Assembly: GCA_963277665.1 (NCBI GenBank) | Contig: OY728157.1 | Span: forward strand, 367,674,067 to 367,738,066 | DNA from: Viscum album | Lineage: Eukaryota; Streptophyta; Magnoliopsida; Santalales; Viscaceae | Length of the DNA stretch: 64,000 nt | Direction of reading: 5' to 3' | Shown: positions 33,580-43,986 of the stretch, piece by piece | Layout of the letters: every line of letters begins with the position of its first letter | Position numbering within the stretch: position 1 is the first letter of the stretch | The notes under the pieces: generated by a model | Told to the model about the DNA's origin: nothing | The model's database searches: none | The model's input: the letters and a program-made list of their open reading frames with translations, nothing else | Made by a program: the position numbers and the translations under genes

Positions 33580-34765
33580 TCTCAGGTGCGCCGGGTTCGA
33601 AGGCCTCGACTACCTGGAGCTGAGCCCACCTCTGTCCACCAGCTCCTTATGGTCGAGGTGGACCTCCTCGTGGTGGTGGTGGTGGTGGTAGAGCCTCGAA
33701 ATGTTGTCCACCACCCACTGCTCAGCCAGATCCTCTGCCACGTCCTCCTGCTCCCAGAGGACCACCAAGGTCAAACCTCAACCTCCACCTGGGAGGTCCC
33801 ACTACTGTCTACTGCTCGTCTTCTTGACCAGTTGGGCATTAATGAGCCATATTTTCATGCCCTCTACATGTGTATCACCGATTGTTCCTCGTAAGGTTGG
33901 CTTTGTTTCTTATTCCCCACACAATCGAACCTGTATCTTGAGGCCGCCCGCCTGATGGCCTGGCATTCTTGGACCTCAATGTCAATTGTCTACTTCCAGC
34001 TGCAGAGTACTCCGCTACATGTCATCCTACGGAAGGTCTCACCGCTGGTGACTACTCAGCGAGAAAACTCTCCACTAGAATGGCTCTCTCCCGTACCCCA
34101 GCCTATGTTGGGATGCTGAGGGGAATCATCGAAGCCCTGATCTCATGCCTGAGTCACTACGCGAAGGTCTGGGCCCTGATGAACGGGTCACGTACCATAT
34201 CCGTGGAGTAGCGTGAGAGGTCAGTGAACCTCGCTAAGTACCGAGCTACTGTCATGCTGCCCTGCTATAGATTAAGTAACTCCTGTATCCGCACCGCACG
34301 AAGGGTGGCTAGAAAAAAATATGATAGAAATAGACTATCAAAGTTTTTCCATAGTAATGATGGCTCATCATGAACCTGGAGCATCAGGCTCCACCATCTT
34401 CCTTCTTCTACAGGCAGGAGACTCGCGACAAGGATCACAATAAGGTTGGCTGGTGTCCCTACTAATATGAAAACTCTCATGATATCATATATCCAATTCT
34501 CAATTGCATGAGGGTCCATCTATCCCAGGAACCTAGGAAGCCTCTGTCGCTGAAACTTGTGCAACGTACTCAGGTGGCGTGCACTCTCTGCTACTAGGGC
34601 TGGTAGTATCAGTGGCCTAGCAGGTAGTGGTGCCACTGGTACCTCCGCTGTGATGGGGCCCTGCACCGAGGACTCATCGCTCGGTTGGCTACAATCTCGT
34701 ACATAACTCGGAACACTAGATGACTACCTTCATGGGGCCATCCTGGAAAGAAACTGGTGTGCCAT
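33580..34765 (-). pseudogene. G2 gag remnant
   Basis: Likely start ATG at 34765 (MAHQFLSRMAP), followed by a low-complexity Pro/Ala-rich stretch with stops. The capsid signature runs from 34519 down: DPHAIENWIYDIMRVFILVG, then EEGRWWSLM, then LWKNFDSLFLSYFF. This matches the plant retrotransposon gag domain. The zinc-knuckle area near 33880-33960 is too decayed to assign cysteines. Plus-strand frames at 33586-34211 are shadows. Confidence 0.8.
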
Positions 34766-35009
34766 GGTTAAAACAGTATACCTGGTGAGCTGACACAAAG
34801 TAATCATGAAGAAATATGTTTTTAAAGGAAGCACACACAATCTATGTTTTTGTGCACTGAGTTAGAAATCAGAGGTCAGGGTCCTAGTGTATGGTTACGT
34901 CGGTCGCCGCACCAACACTGGACTCCCTGGACTAAAAACCACACTCAATACCCTTAACACTATTGCTTCACAGAAAAGAATCAGAGTCGAAGTTATATGG
35001 TAGAACTAA

Positions 35010-35026
35010 CTCCTCTGATAACAATT
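35010..35026 (-). other. Primer binding site of G2
   Basis: On the minus strand TTGTTATCAGAGGAG follows the 5' LTR end (GGGTTGTGACA). It is a near match to initiator-Met complement TGGTATCAGAGC. Confidence 0.7.
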
Positions 35027-38000
35027 TGTCACAACCCATCCATGGGCCTCATGTCATGACTACCGAAAGCCCTCCTTCCATAGGCCAGGGGCTGGAGACT
35101 ATCACCAAAGACGTAGTCCTGATAAAAGGGAAGGTATTTCCTTTTTAACCTGTAACACACACATTGTCTAAACACAAGTAGTAGAGGAAACAACTAAAAA
35201 TTAAAACTAAGTAAAACTAAATACAAGAGAATGTGCTGAATGAAAAGGTGCCAGAAATACAAGCCCAATAGTAGAGTACAACTATAGAAAAGTAAAGAGT
35301 AGCTAATGAGTCGTCCTTCAGAAATTCCACCTCAACCATGGGTACAAATGGCCTCCTCAGCACCTCATGTATGTCTGTATGCTCCGTTTACGTCTCACCA
35401 AGTGGCCTATCTCTGAGTACTATCCAGCTCCATATGTATCTACCTTAATTAGTGTGTCCCATTATCTACATCCAACACAACGAAGTGTGGGAATAGCCCG
35501 TGTAGGGGTGAGTATAAAAAATACTTAGTAGGGACCTAGAGACCGCCAAAGGTCTCCCAGAATCCACGAAGGATATACCACAGAAGACAGATACAATCCT
35601 GAAATATCAACCATCCTTAATTAGGTATATGCCCACACATATACCTATGTTATCAATCTAAGATCGGCTCCAACTCTCATGCCCAAGCACATACCATTCC
35701 ACACAGGAAGGTAAAGTCAATGACATCAATGATAATGATTGAATGTCAAGGCTTAGCGTACACAAGTTTACATCTTTCGTATATCAATATAGATGATCAT
35801 ATGTAGTCACTGATTTATCTAAGCCGTCGGACCAACATTGGATACAAGAACAGCTAAGTTGTCAGACCCACACAGGATACAAGACCAGCTACTATGTCGT
35901 ACCCACACAGGATACAAGTACATATGTCAAAACTATCGGACCAACATAGAATACAAGAACAGTAGTTATCTATGTCGAACCCACGGAGGATCCCAGGGTA
36001 GTTGTCATCGCTGTCGAACCCCTAGTGGATCCCATTATAGTATTCATCTCAGTCAAACCTATGGAGGATCCCAGTACAGTATTCGTCGTAGTCACAGCCA
36101 GCTCTAGGGTTCCCGCACACAACACGCTCAATTCTAGGAGGGTCTGCTCATCATGTAAAGGTTTTGATACATAAAATTCCATGAATTTAAGATTTGATGT
36201 ATCCCGATGTTCCGTCACATTATAAAGAACCAAATGCGGTAGACGGCGTGTTAGTCGGATACCCGGTCTGAGAGTTATAAGTGTTTCTGCTCCGAGGGCC
36301 CTGTTGGTTTCAGAATCGAACAAACTTGGCCATTCCAAAACATTTCGAAAACCTTTAGGGTGATATACCTTATTTTCCATCTCTATCCAAGGAATCTTAC
36401 GCAACTGACGTTGCATCGATCAGAGGTCTGTAGGTCATGTTATAGGCGAAAAACCAAAAGTAGCCCATAGAAGGGGGGTCTGGGTCAGGTCCGACCCGGC
36501 CCAAGCCACCCTGGGTCGGTCTGAACTAGGTCAAAAAAAACCCTAGGTGGGGTCCGACTAGGAAATGCGCAGACCGACCCGGCGAATGTGGCCCGACCTG
36601 AGGGGCTGGCGGCCTAGCCCGTGCGCAGGCGGCCCGACCAGGTGTCCTTCCGCAGCTCGGCCAGCTGGGCAAGCACGGAGCAAGGGGGGGGGGGGTTAAC
36701 GACTGCGCTATCTGGCGCCGCTCTTTCCACCCAGAACCTGAGGATGCGGTTTCCATTACTCGGCCGTGGCTGGGGCTGCGACGGCCTTCCCCCGGTGGCA
36801 TGCTAGAGGCTCCGCTGCCCCCGGGCGATCAGCTGGTGTCGACCGCCGCCTCCGGTCGCCGGCACCGCCATGCTCTTTTGCGGGACATCATAGTCATTCT
36901 AGTGGGCTGTTTGCCTCCTTTCTATGCCTACAACCTCCTCGGGTCTTGCTCTTCACCGTGATGACCTCAAAACATTGTTGCCCTTCCGTTCACCTGTCGC
37001 CCAACAAACTGTGCATCACGAACAAAAAGGTGGAGGGTCCGGACATGTTCGTTATCCCGTGTATTTTAATTAGAGGCTCAAATAGTAATCAGACATATAA
37101 ACACCCATGTATGAGGGTATAATTAACATAATTAAAATTATACAAAAACCCCTACCTCGATTACATGAATGTTGCATATTGACGAGCCGCGGAAGACGAG
37201 TGTCACGGAGGTCGGTCTTCGCGGAAGATTGTGTCGTTCCGTCAGCGTCGGAGTAAGGGTAATTGTCATTGGAAATGTTCCTCACAGAAAGTGTCTGCTC
37301 CCTTGATGCATAGGAAAAGGAAGAATGACGGTGTTCCTCATGGTCGTCACCTCGCATTCTTTCCCCAGTTGACAAAGTGGAGGAGATGTTCTTTGCCGAG
37401 AGGAGGATCACGTTCTTCATGGGAAGAAAGATTTACATCTAATCCTACAAAAAATCTCCATAGAATAATTTCCAAGAAAATAAAAAGAAAAGCCTCTCCC
37501 ATATTTTAATAATTCCATTCAATTTAAAATAATTCAAACATTAGAGTATCCAAATAATTAATTGTTCATTAATTCAGAGTGTGTTGGAACATTCATGTGA
37601 GGAGGGTGGAAAGTCTCAATTAAAGAGGGGAGGTGTCAAATTAATAAAGGGGGGTTAATGGGGAGTTTAAGGGGAAGTTGAGGGGTTAGGCTTATGTGGG
37701 ACCCACCTCCAACATCCCTTTGGAGGAAATAACCACCACCAAAAAATAAAATTGTGTAACGCAACAATTTTATTTAATTAATTATGAATCCCCAAATTAA
37801 AACATCAACTCACGACCATAAAAAACTATGGTAAATGTCCCCTTAAAAGAATACCGGCACTGTGATTTCATCGGTGTCCTCAGATTTTAATTCCGAGCAC
37901 CAGTTCAGAAGATAGAAAATCACGCACGTACATTTACTGAACGTACCTGAACAAAACTTCATAAATTGATTCCCGGAACAACATGCCTTGGAAACAGGCG

Positions 38001-38074
38001 CCATCAGAAACAAAAGACTCGTAAAATTAAAAATAATTTATGAATAATTTTTTTAAATCTTCCAGTTCTTTACA
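35027..38074 (-). repeat. G2 5' LTR
   Basis: A 3048 bp LTR from TGTCACAACCC to CCAGTTCTTTACA. It parallels the split LTR on the other side throughout: tandem repeats (35820-36110), the GC-rich segment with a run of twelve G (36684-36695), and the block near 37170-38040. Frames here, including the 148-codon one at 35970-36416, are unsupported. Confidence 0.85.
35820..36110. repeat. ~36-40 bp tandem repeats in the G2 5' LTR
   Basis: Units with CCACACAGGATACAAG recur several times, followed by units with GGAGGATCCCAGTATAGT. It is the counterpart of 27970-28180. The open frames through it reflect the repeat, not a protein. Confidence 0.72.
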
Positions 38075-41000
38075 AATAAGGCTGCTATGAATTTAGCAAA
38101 AATAAAATACCAAATAGTGTCAAAATTGACATAAAAAGTTTTTAAAACAAATATTTTATTATTAATTGATATTCTATTCCTAAAAATATATGGATCATCC
38201 AAAAGACTTATATAATGATAGGTGTATCATTAAAGAACCACATGTGGTTCTCTTTGACGTATATAGTATGTTTATTAATCATATAATATAAAAATACAAA
38301 GTGACACGGTAAATGTAAACCTATTTAACTAAGAGTTAAATCTAAAAGATAAGGTTAATACAGTGACCCAAACTGGTATAAAACCTACCGGTTGAGTGTA
38401 TTTAGACCAATACCCACCTTCATACTTTAAATAATTTATTTTGGATCCACTAGAAACTGAAAATGATTTTATTTTAAAAAAATATTTCTAGCTTTTCCTA
38501 TGGTGCCCCTCACCCCTCTTATAAAAGGGAACTACATCTTATTATTACTTCACACCTTCAAAGACATTAGGCTCAGCCAAAACCTCCCCAAATATCCTAC
38601 CAACTCTCCTACCTTAATTCTTTTTTCCCTATGTTAGTCATAAATCCATTCTAAGGAGCCCTTTTGATCAAATCAAAAGGAAGAACTCGTTAAAGAGGTA
38701 ATATTTCATCACCTCTTTCAAGTTCATTTCTTCGTCCACTTTCAATTTCATTGTTGTTTCCAATATAAAATAATAACACAAGTATCATCTATATACTGTG
38801 ATGTTATTATATATTTTACAACCATATTCATTATTCTATCCATCCATTGAATGACATGTCACCATATGTGCGTACGCACGGCTTAGCGTCCCACGTCATG
38901 ATGTCGTTGTTATTCAATACATTATAATTTGGATTGATATAATAATGATGTATAATTAGTTTAAATAATAAATATAACATGATAATGATTCTATATATAT
39001 GATATACCATCCAATAATATATTTCTTTTATGTCAAAAGAATAATATTGTCTCTCGTGCGTGCATACGGATTAACGTCTCCAAGAACGAGATGAGACTCA
39101 TTTCCCATCGTATCTGTTGAAGAAAAATTTTAATTTGATGATTAAAAATAATATTTAAAGCCTTAATATCATTATTAATATTAATAAGATATATCCCATC
39201 CATAAAAAACATCTCTTACGTAACCAAGCATATAAAGGAGAACATATCTGTTAACACCCAAAACAGTGATAGTACTAAAATATCAATATTAGAAGATCAT
39301 ATATGATATCATAATAATGTATATGGTTATTTTATAATTTAATAATAATTATTTCACCATTATACAAGAGATTAACATATACTTGACCATGGAAATGTAC
39401 ATGGTAAGGGGTTTCTTATCTCACTTTTAATTTCGTGAGATTTCAATTGTTCACCACTTAATTATTGAATGTGGTGTATGTACTACCCCATGATTGTGTT
39501 ATTTGTGTAATATAATTTAATTTATGGGTATTTAAATCATCATTGCATGATCTTTTTTTCTGGGGGTGTATGTTTCATAAGTTACCAAATCTGTAAGGGA
39601 ATTTCAAATATTAATTTCTACTCATTAGGTTTTACGCAAACATCATTGATTGTTTTACTCCAAGATTATGTGTGAAATCACTATTTATTAATTTATTTAT
39701 TGATTTCCTCTCCTATTTGTGTCGATATACTTTTGATACACATAATCACCCCATTGATAAATTCTAAAGTCATCGATATGAACTTGGTAAAAGTAATTTT
39801 AACTCAACTTCCATTCATTGAGTTTAACATCCAAGTCATTGGTGTTGTTGTAATAAGAATATGTGTGAATGTCCTCTAATTGATTTACACTTAATAATAA
39901 ATCATATTGAGTGTATTTATATTTGTCACAAATAATTATGTTCTTTAATTATCCTTAATCTAAGGATATAGTCTTTATAAAGGATTGCATCTCAAATTAC
40001 ATCCTAATGAGACTTTTTTGTTGTTATGTGCCAATCCACTTATATTTTGTGTATATACTGTACCTTTATATAGTATATCATGAATCATTTTATTCCCAGT
40101 ATATTATAATGTTTTTATTACCTCAATTATTTGTATTCAATCATCTCTCATTTGGTTAGGAACTCTAACTAAAATATCATTTTAAATGTTCAAAATTTTA
40201 TTCTTCTAAATAATTCTCATTAATGTCCTTGTTTTAAAAATGGTTAGAAGGTTTTATTTATATGGACATTATTGTTTTAAAATATATATTACTTTACAAT
40301 GTTTCAATTTGGTATGGGACACTTTGATTCAAAAATTTATTTTAAGAAACTTCTTAATAAATAGTGAGACAACTAATTGTTTTAAATAAAAAGGGGGATA
40401 TTTCTCTCAAATAGTTTTTATGATTAAATTCATCTATGTCAATATCATTAATTATTATTTATTGATATTTATTTAAAATAATAACATCTTCCATATTGTA
40501 TTGAATGAGCTATGTTTGAATGTGGATGCTTTATTTTTGTAACATTCATGGTTTATGGATAAATTATTTACATTTCGTATGTTAGTTTTAATATGAATGA
40601 TTATGTTATGTTTAAAACTTTTCATATGAGGAATACGTTGGACTTAAAAAGTGATGGTTGGAGCCTGATATAGCTCCTCGATGCATCGGTAGGTCTCATG
40701 AGACAAACAAGTGTCCTGGAACAAGGCCTTGACAAAATCTTATTTGTAGTCTTGGCATAAGGCCTTGACTATGTGGTTAAGAAGTCTGAAATTATGCATT
40801 CCATCTTTATGAAAGTGGCTATTTATATTACATGTGATTATTCTACTACTATAATATCCTGGTTAATTTGTAATTGGAATTATTTGATTTTATCTTTTCC
40901 ACATTATACTGAAGTTAAAGTTTAAAAGTTTTTTGTTTGAGTCTTATACATTTCCTTAAATGTTTATGCTTATTTATTAATGTTTCCGCTTTATTGTTAT

Positions 41001-41285
41001 CCTTACTGAGCATCTGAGCTCATCCCCTTTCTATGTTTTATTTTTTCCAAGATGTGAAGATGTATATTAAGACTGACCTAGAGGGATAGTTAATGGGATC
41101 TCAGTGTTGTCAACAGAAAATATTTTGTCTTAGTTTTCCATTTTACGATTTTATGTAAACCTTATGAATGTATCTAGTACTTAGGCTACAAAACTAATCA
41201 TTCTTTCGAGACTTGATCTTTTGTTATCTATATAATGATATATAATAATGTACCGACTCTAGGCTTCTAGGGTCGGGGCATTATA
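38075..41285 (+). repeat. E2 5' LTR, second part
   Basis: Resumes the LTR interrupted at 14546 (CTATGAATTTAGCAAAAAT, matching 56355 and 60525). It contains TATA TTATAAAAGG at 38519-38528, hairpin cores at 38870 and 39058, the block CCTGATATAGCTCCTCGATG near 40667, and the end GGTCGGGGCATTATA at 41285. No coding sequence is seen in these 3.2 kb. Confidence 0.82.
38868..39100 (+). repeat. ~190 bp repeats with hairpin-like core (E2 5' LTR)
   Basis: Cores start at 38870 (GCGTACGCACGGCTTAGCGT) and 39058 (GCGTGCATACGGATTAACGT), 188 bp apart, the first 351 bp from the TATA box. Short inverted repeats flank both (ATGTG/CACGT with one wobble; TCTCG/CGAGA). A weaker third is possible near 39210. Confidence 0.52.
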
Positions 41286-41845
41286 GTTTGTATCAGAAGA
41301 TGTTTATTATAATTCCTAGAATCTTGATTTAGATAAAATATGATTAGAGAAAATTACACTAATATAGGCTTTGAGGATTAGTATAGAAGAACTTCCTTGA
41401 ATTTTGGTATTGTAGAGATTATGTGGGTTTTCTAAACAATACATCATGTCTGGATATGAGAAGGTAGATGCAGATCTGGCATAGATGTACCCAGGAGTGG
41501 AAGATCCGACAAGGAGTATCAGGGTTGACCCCAGGTATCATGGTACACGACAACGGGCCTTGCAGTACTCTTGGTTAAGACACTCCGGGGGGATATACTT
41601 AGGATATTCCACATTTTCATTACAACCCGATTTGAATAATTTTAATATAAGTTGAGAATAAATAACCTTCATTAATCCTAAGGGGTTTAGATTGAAAATA
41701 AGGTGTTATGATATTCTATAAATTATTTCATGACTCACAATATACTTTCTTGTGTTAGTCATTGGCTGGATTCTAAGTAAGTCATAGTAACATTGAACAT
41801 GATGTACAAGGTGGGCATAGTGGAGGAAATGAGAAACAGAATGAA

Positions 41846-42120
41846 ATGTTGATAGTTATAAAAGATATTGTGTTCCTTCTAAATCTATTCCCCAAAATTA
41901 TGATCAACAACATATATATTAAACCTCCCTCAGACTCAACAAAGAAGAGAATGGAAGTGAATGATAAGAGTTCCAGCAGTGGAGACCATAGAGAAAAGAA
42001 ATCTAAATTTCCATCATGTAGAAAATGTGGAAGGAGACACCTAGGGAAGTGTCTTAATGGAACAAAAAAATAATTTATGTGTGGGAAAGAAGGACATAAA
42101 GTAAAAAAATTTCGAGGAAA
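41846..42120 (+). pseudogene. E2 gag remnant with zinc knuckles
   Basis: A lysine/serine-rich stretch (KPPSDSTKKRMEVNDKSSSS) leads into CRKCGRRHLGKC, a knuckle of the CX2CX3HX3C form typical of plant Ty3/gypsy gag. After a TAA at 42071 comes FMCGKEGHKVKKF, a second knuckle that has lost its first and last cysteines. The upstream capsid part is not recognisable. Its presence links the E family to Ty3/gypsy. The ancestral protein would bind element RNA. Confidence 0.72.
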
Positions 42121-42621
42121 ATGAAGAGTACTATGGAAGTAAATAAAAATGATCCCAAGAATCCATTTACAGTAATTTTCGGTAAATGAAGGGGACCATG
42201 GCATTACCCTAGTAAATAACATATTAAATAGAATAAAACCTTGTTCAAGGAAGAACCTATGTGGAAATAAATAGACGGTACAATGTTTTGAAGTATTTGT
42301 TCTCTTTGTTGATGGGATTACTTTGGAAGAATTTTCTATTGTGTGTAACCCTACAGTTTATTAAGTGAAAAATCTATTTTAGGAAGAATTGTGTTTTCTA
42401 TTGTTGATATAGTTATACATAACCATTTGGGTTTATATGATCCTTGAATTTTAGGTAATTACTTGTTATCAAATTATGGGATGAAAATGCATTGTGTGAG
42501 ATTACATTTTTAGTGAAATTATGTTATAGTTATTCTAAAGAATTAATCTCAATTTGGGAATGTTATAAAATATAGTTTTTTGAAAACAGACAACACACAG
42601 ACCATGCGACAACACGTCGCG

Positions 42622-42700
42622 TTGGACAAAGCTGCAAGAATTGAACCCACAACCATACTGTGATTGGGATTTATCGCCTACCACTGGACTACGTGAAGTC
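42622..42700 (-). other. tRNA-like sequence, antisense, in the E2 interior
   Basis: On the minus strand an A-box-like GTAGTCCAGTGGTAGGC is followed by a B-box-like GGTTCAATTC. The boxes start 45 nt apart, as in a tRNA. The T-arm can pair (GTGGG with CTTGC, three wobbles). The acceptor arms do not pair, so it is not a functional tRNA. It lies at the same relative place as the E1 copy (5420-5512). Confidence 0.5.
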
Positions 42701-43986
42701 GTAGGTTAGTGTGAAAAATTATTTTTAATTAAATTATTTTATTGATCAATAATAAGTTGATTTGGGATCTGATGTCTTATCAAATGGATATCCTAATTAT
42801 TGGAAAATTATTTTGGGATTATGTGATAAAAGTTCTTTTGGAAGACATTCTCTTTGTTGGGAATATTATATACCTAATGAAAAATAGAATACTATGGGAT
42901 TCCATTTGAGGAGTAATAGTGGATTTATATCTATGTTTTTATTATGGATTTATTGTTATTTGGGTTGTTTATGGAAATGATAAACCTATCATAGAGAATA
43001 TGTGATTAAGTGAATTACTTTTAAGTATGTTACTTTAAGAGTAGTCGATGTTTTTTGGAAATTAAATTTAATGTGGAAGACTGTGTAATCAAATTTTTCT
43101 ATGTTTTGGGTTTCAATATTAGTTTGGATTATATTGATTCATTTTAAGGACAATTATTTATTGAATCGTATTTATTGAACATCAGGTATTGTTGGTTTAA
43201 TTTTATAAATTAAAGTAAGTATTTCTTTCCCTAATGGATTATACTTTTTGGGGATCATCTAATCTTGTACTAACCATTTTGGTTTTGGTTAATCTCTAAA
43301 GACAAGGTAAATATATATATTATATCCTTTGTGGAATTTTTGATTCTTTATAATTTGATTCTAGCGCTTCAGGTGTGACCAAGTCATCTTGAATACTCAT
43401 CGTTTAAAAAATATGAGTTAGTGGTATAAATTTATTAAAGGATTAAACTCAACTTAAAAAGTAAGTATATCTATTTATGGTCATAGTCAATCAGACAAAT
43501 AAATTTCTCAACTTTATGAAGTAGAATTTTAAACAAAAAAAATTTATCTGATTACTTATGCTACTAGAAAACTAATGAACATTTATCTCATCACAAGATG
43601 TGGTTTTCTTGTTGTCAACATTTCCATAATCATGTTTTCTATCACTCTCAACTGGAGCTTGACACTTATATTATCTTCCATATCCATGTTTTCTTACATG
43701 GAATCCAAGTTTGGGTTATCTTGGGTGACCTTTTTACTTCTCCTTCTTTCTTTTAAAGAGATAGTTATATTGACTATTTTCTCAATGTGGGACTTTCAAT
43801 GACGTTCCCAAGCCCAGTTTTAAAATTGTGAGGTTGCAATTTTCAAAAGGGGGGAAGAATGTAAAGCCCCAATATTTCATAGTACGTTATTTTCTTTAAT
43901 TCAATAGATTGTGCTATGTGAAACACCGAGTTCGAGCACACCACGACGTACCAAACTAACTGTTCAAAAGCAGTTATGAATAGTAT

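Larger units (their letters stand above)
14547..38074 (-). mobile_element. G2: Tekay/Del-like chromovirus (Ty3/gypsy), minus strand, decayed
   Basis: Starts TGTCATGACCC at 14547 and ends TTTACA at 38074 on the plus strand. Flanks are GATAA (14542-14546) and AATAA (38075-38079), an imperfect 5-bp duplication. Reading on the minus strand the order is 5' LTR, primer site, gag, protease, RT, RNase H, integrase with a chromodomain-like tail, polypurine tract, 3' LTR. That order, with integrase last, is Ty3/gypsy. Without the C1 insertion it is about 10.9 kb. All domains carry stops or frameshifts. Confidence 0.88.
41286..43859 (+). mobile_element. E2 internal region, non-autonomous
   Basis: A 2.57 kb interior. 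The primer site TTGTATCAGAAG is at 41287-41298, and the polypurine tract CAAAAGGGGGGAAGAA at 43844-43859 directly precedes the 3' LTR. In between are a gag remnant (41846-42120) and an antisense tRNA-like segment (42622-42700). I see no pol motif in six frames. The frames at 41782-42222 (minus) and 43575-43802 (plus) are not recognisable; the first is antisense to the gag remnant. Confidence 0.75.

Noticed and set aside
35970..36416. 148-codon minus-strand frame
   Set aside because: Part of it is the tandem repeat of the G2 LTR, and the counterpart LTR does not keep the frame.
41782..42222. 146-codon minus-strand frame in the E2 interior
   Set aside because: It lies antisense to the CRKCGRRHLGKC knuckle, which is the real coding trace here.
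42622..42700. A functional tRNA gene
   Set aside because: Acceptor arms do not pair, and the anticodon arm is unclear.
43575..43802. 75-codon hydrophobic frame just before the E2 polypurine tract
   Set aside because: It has no counterpart in E1 and no recognisable family; a chance frame is more likely.
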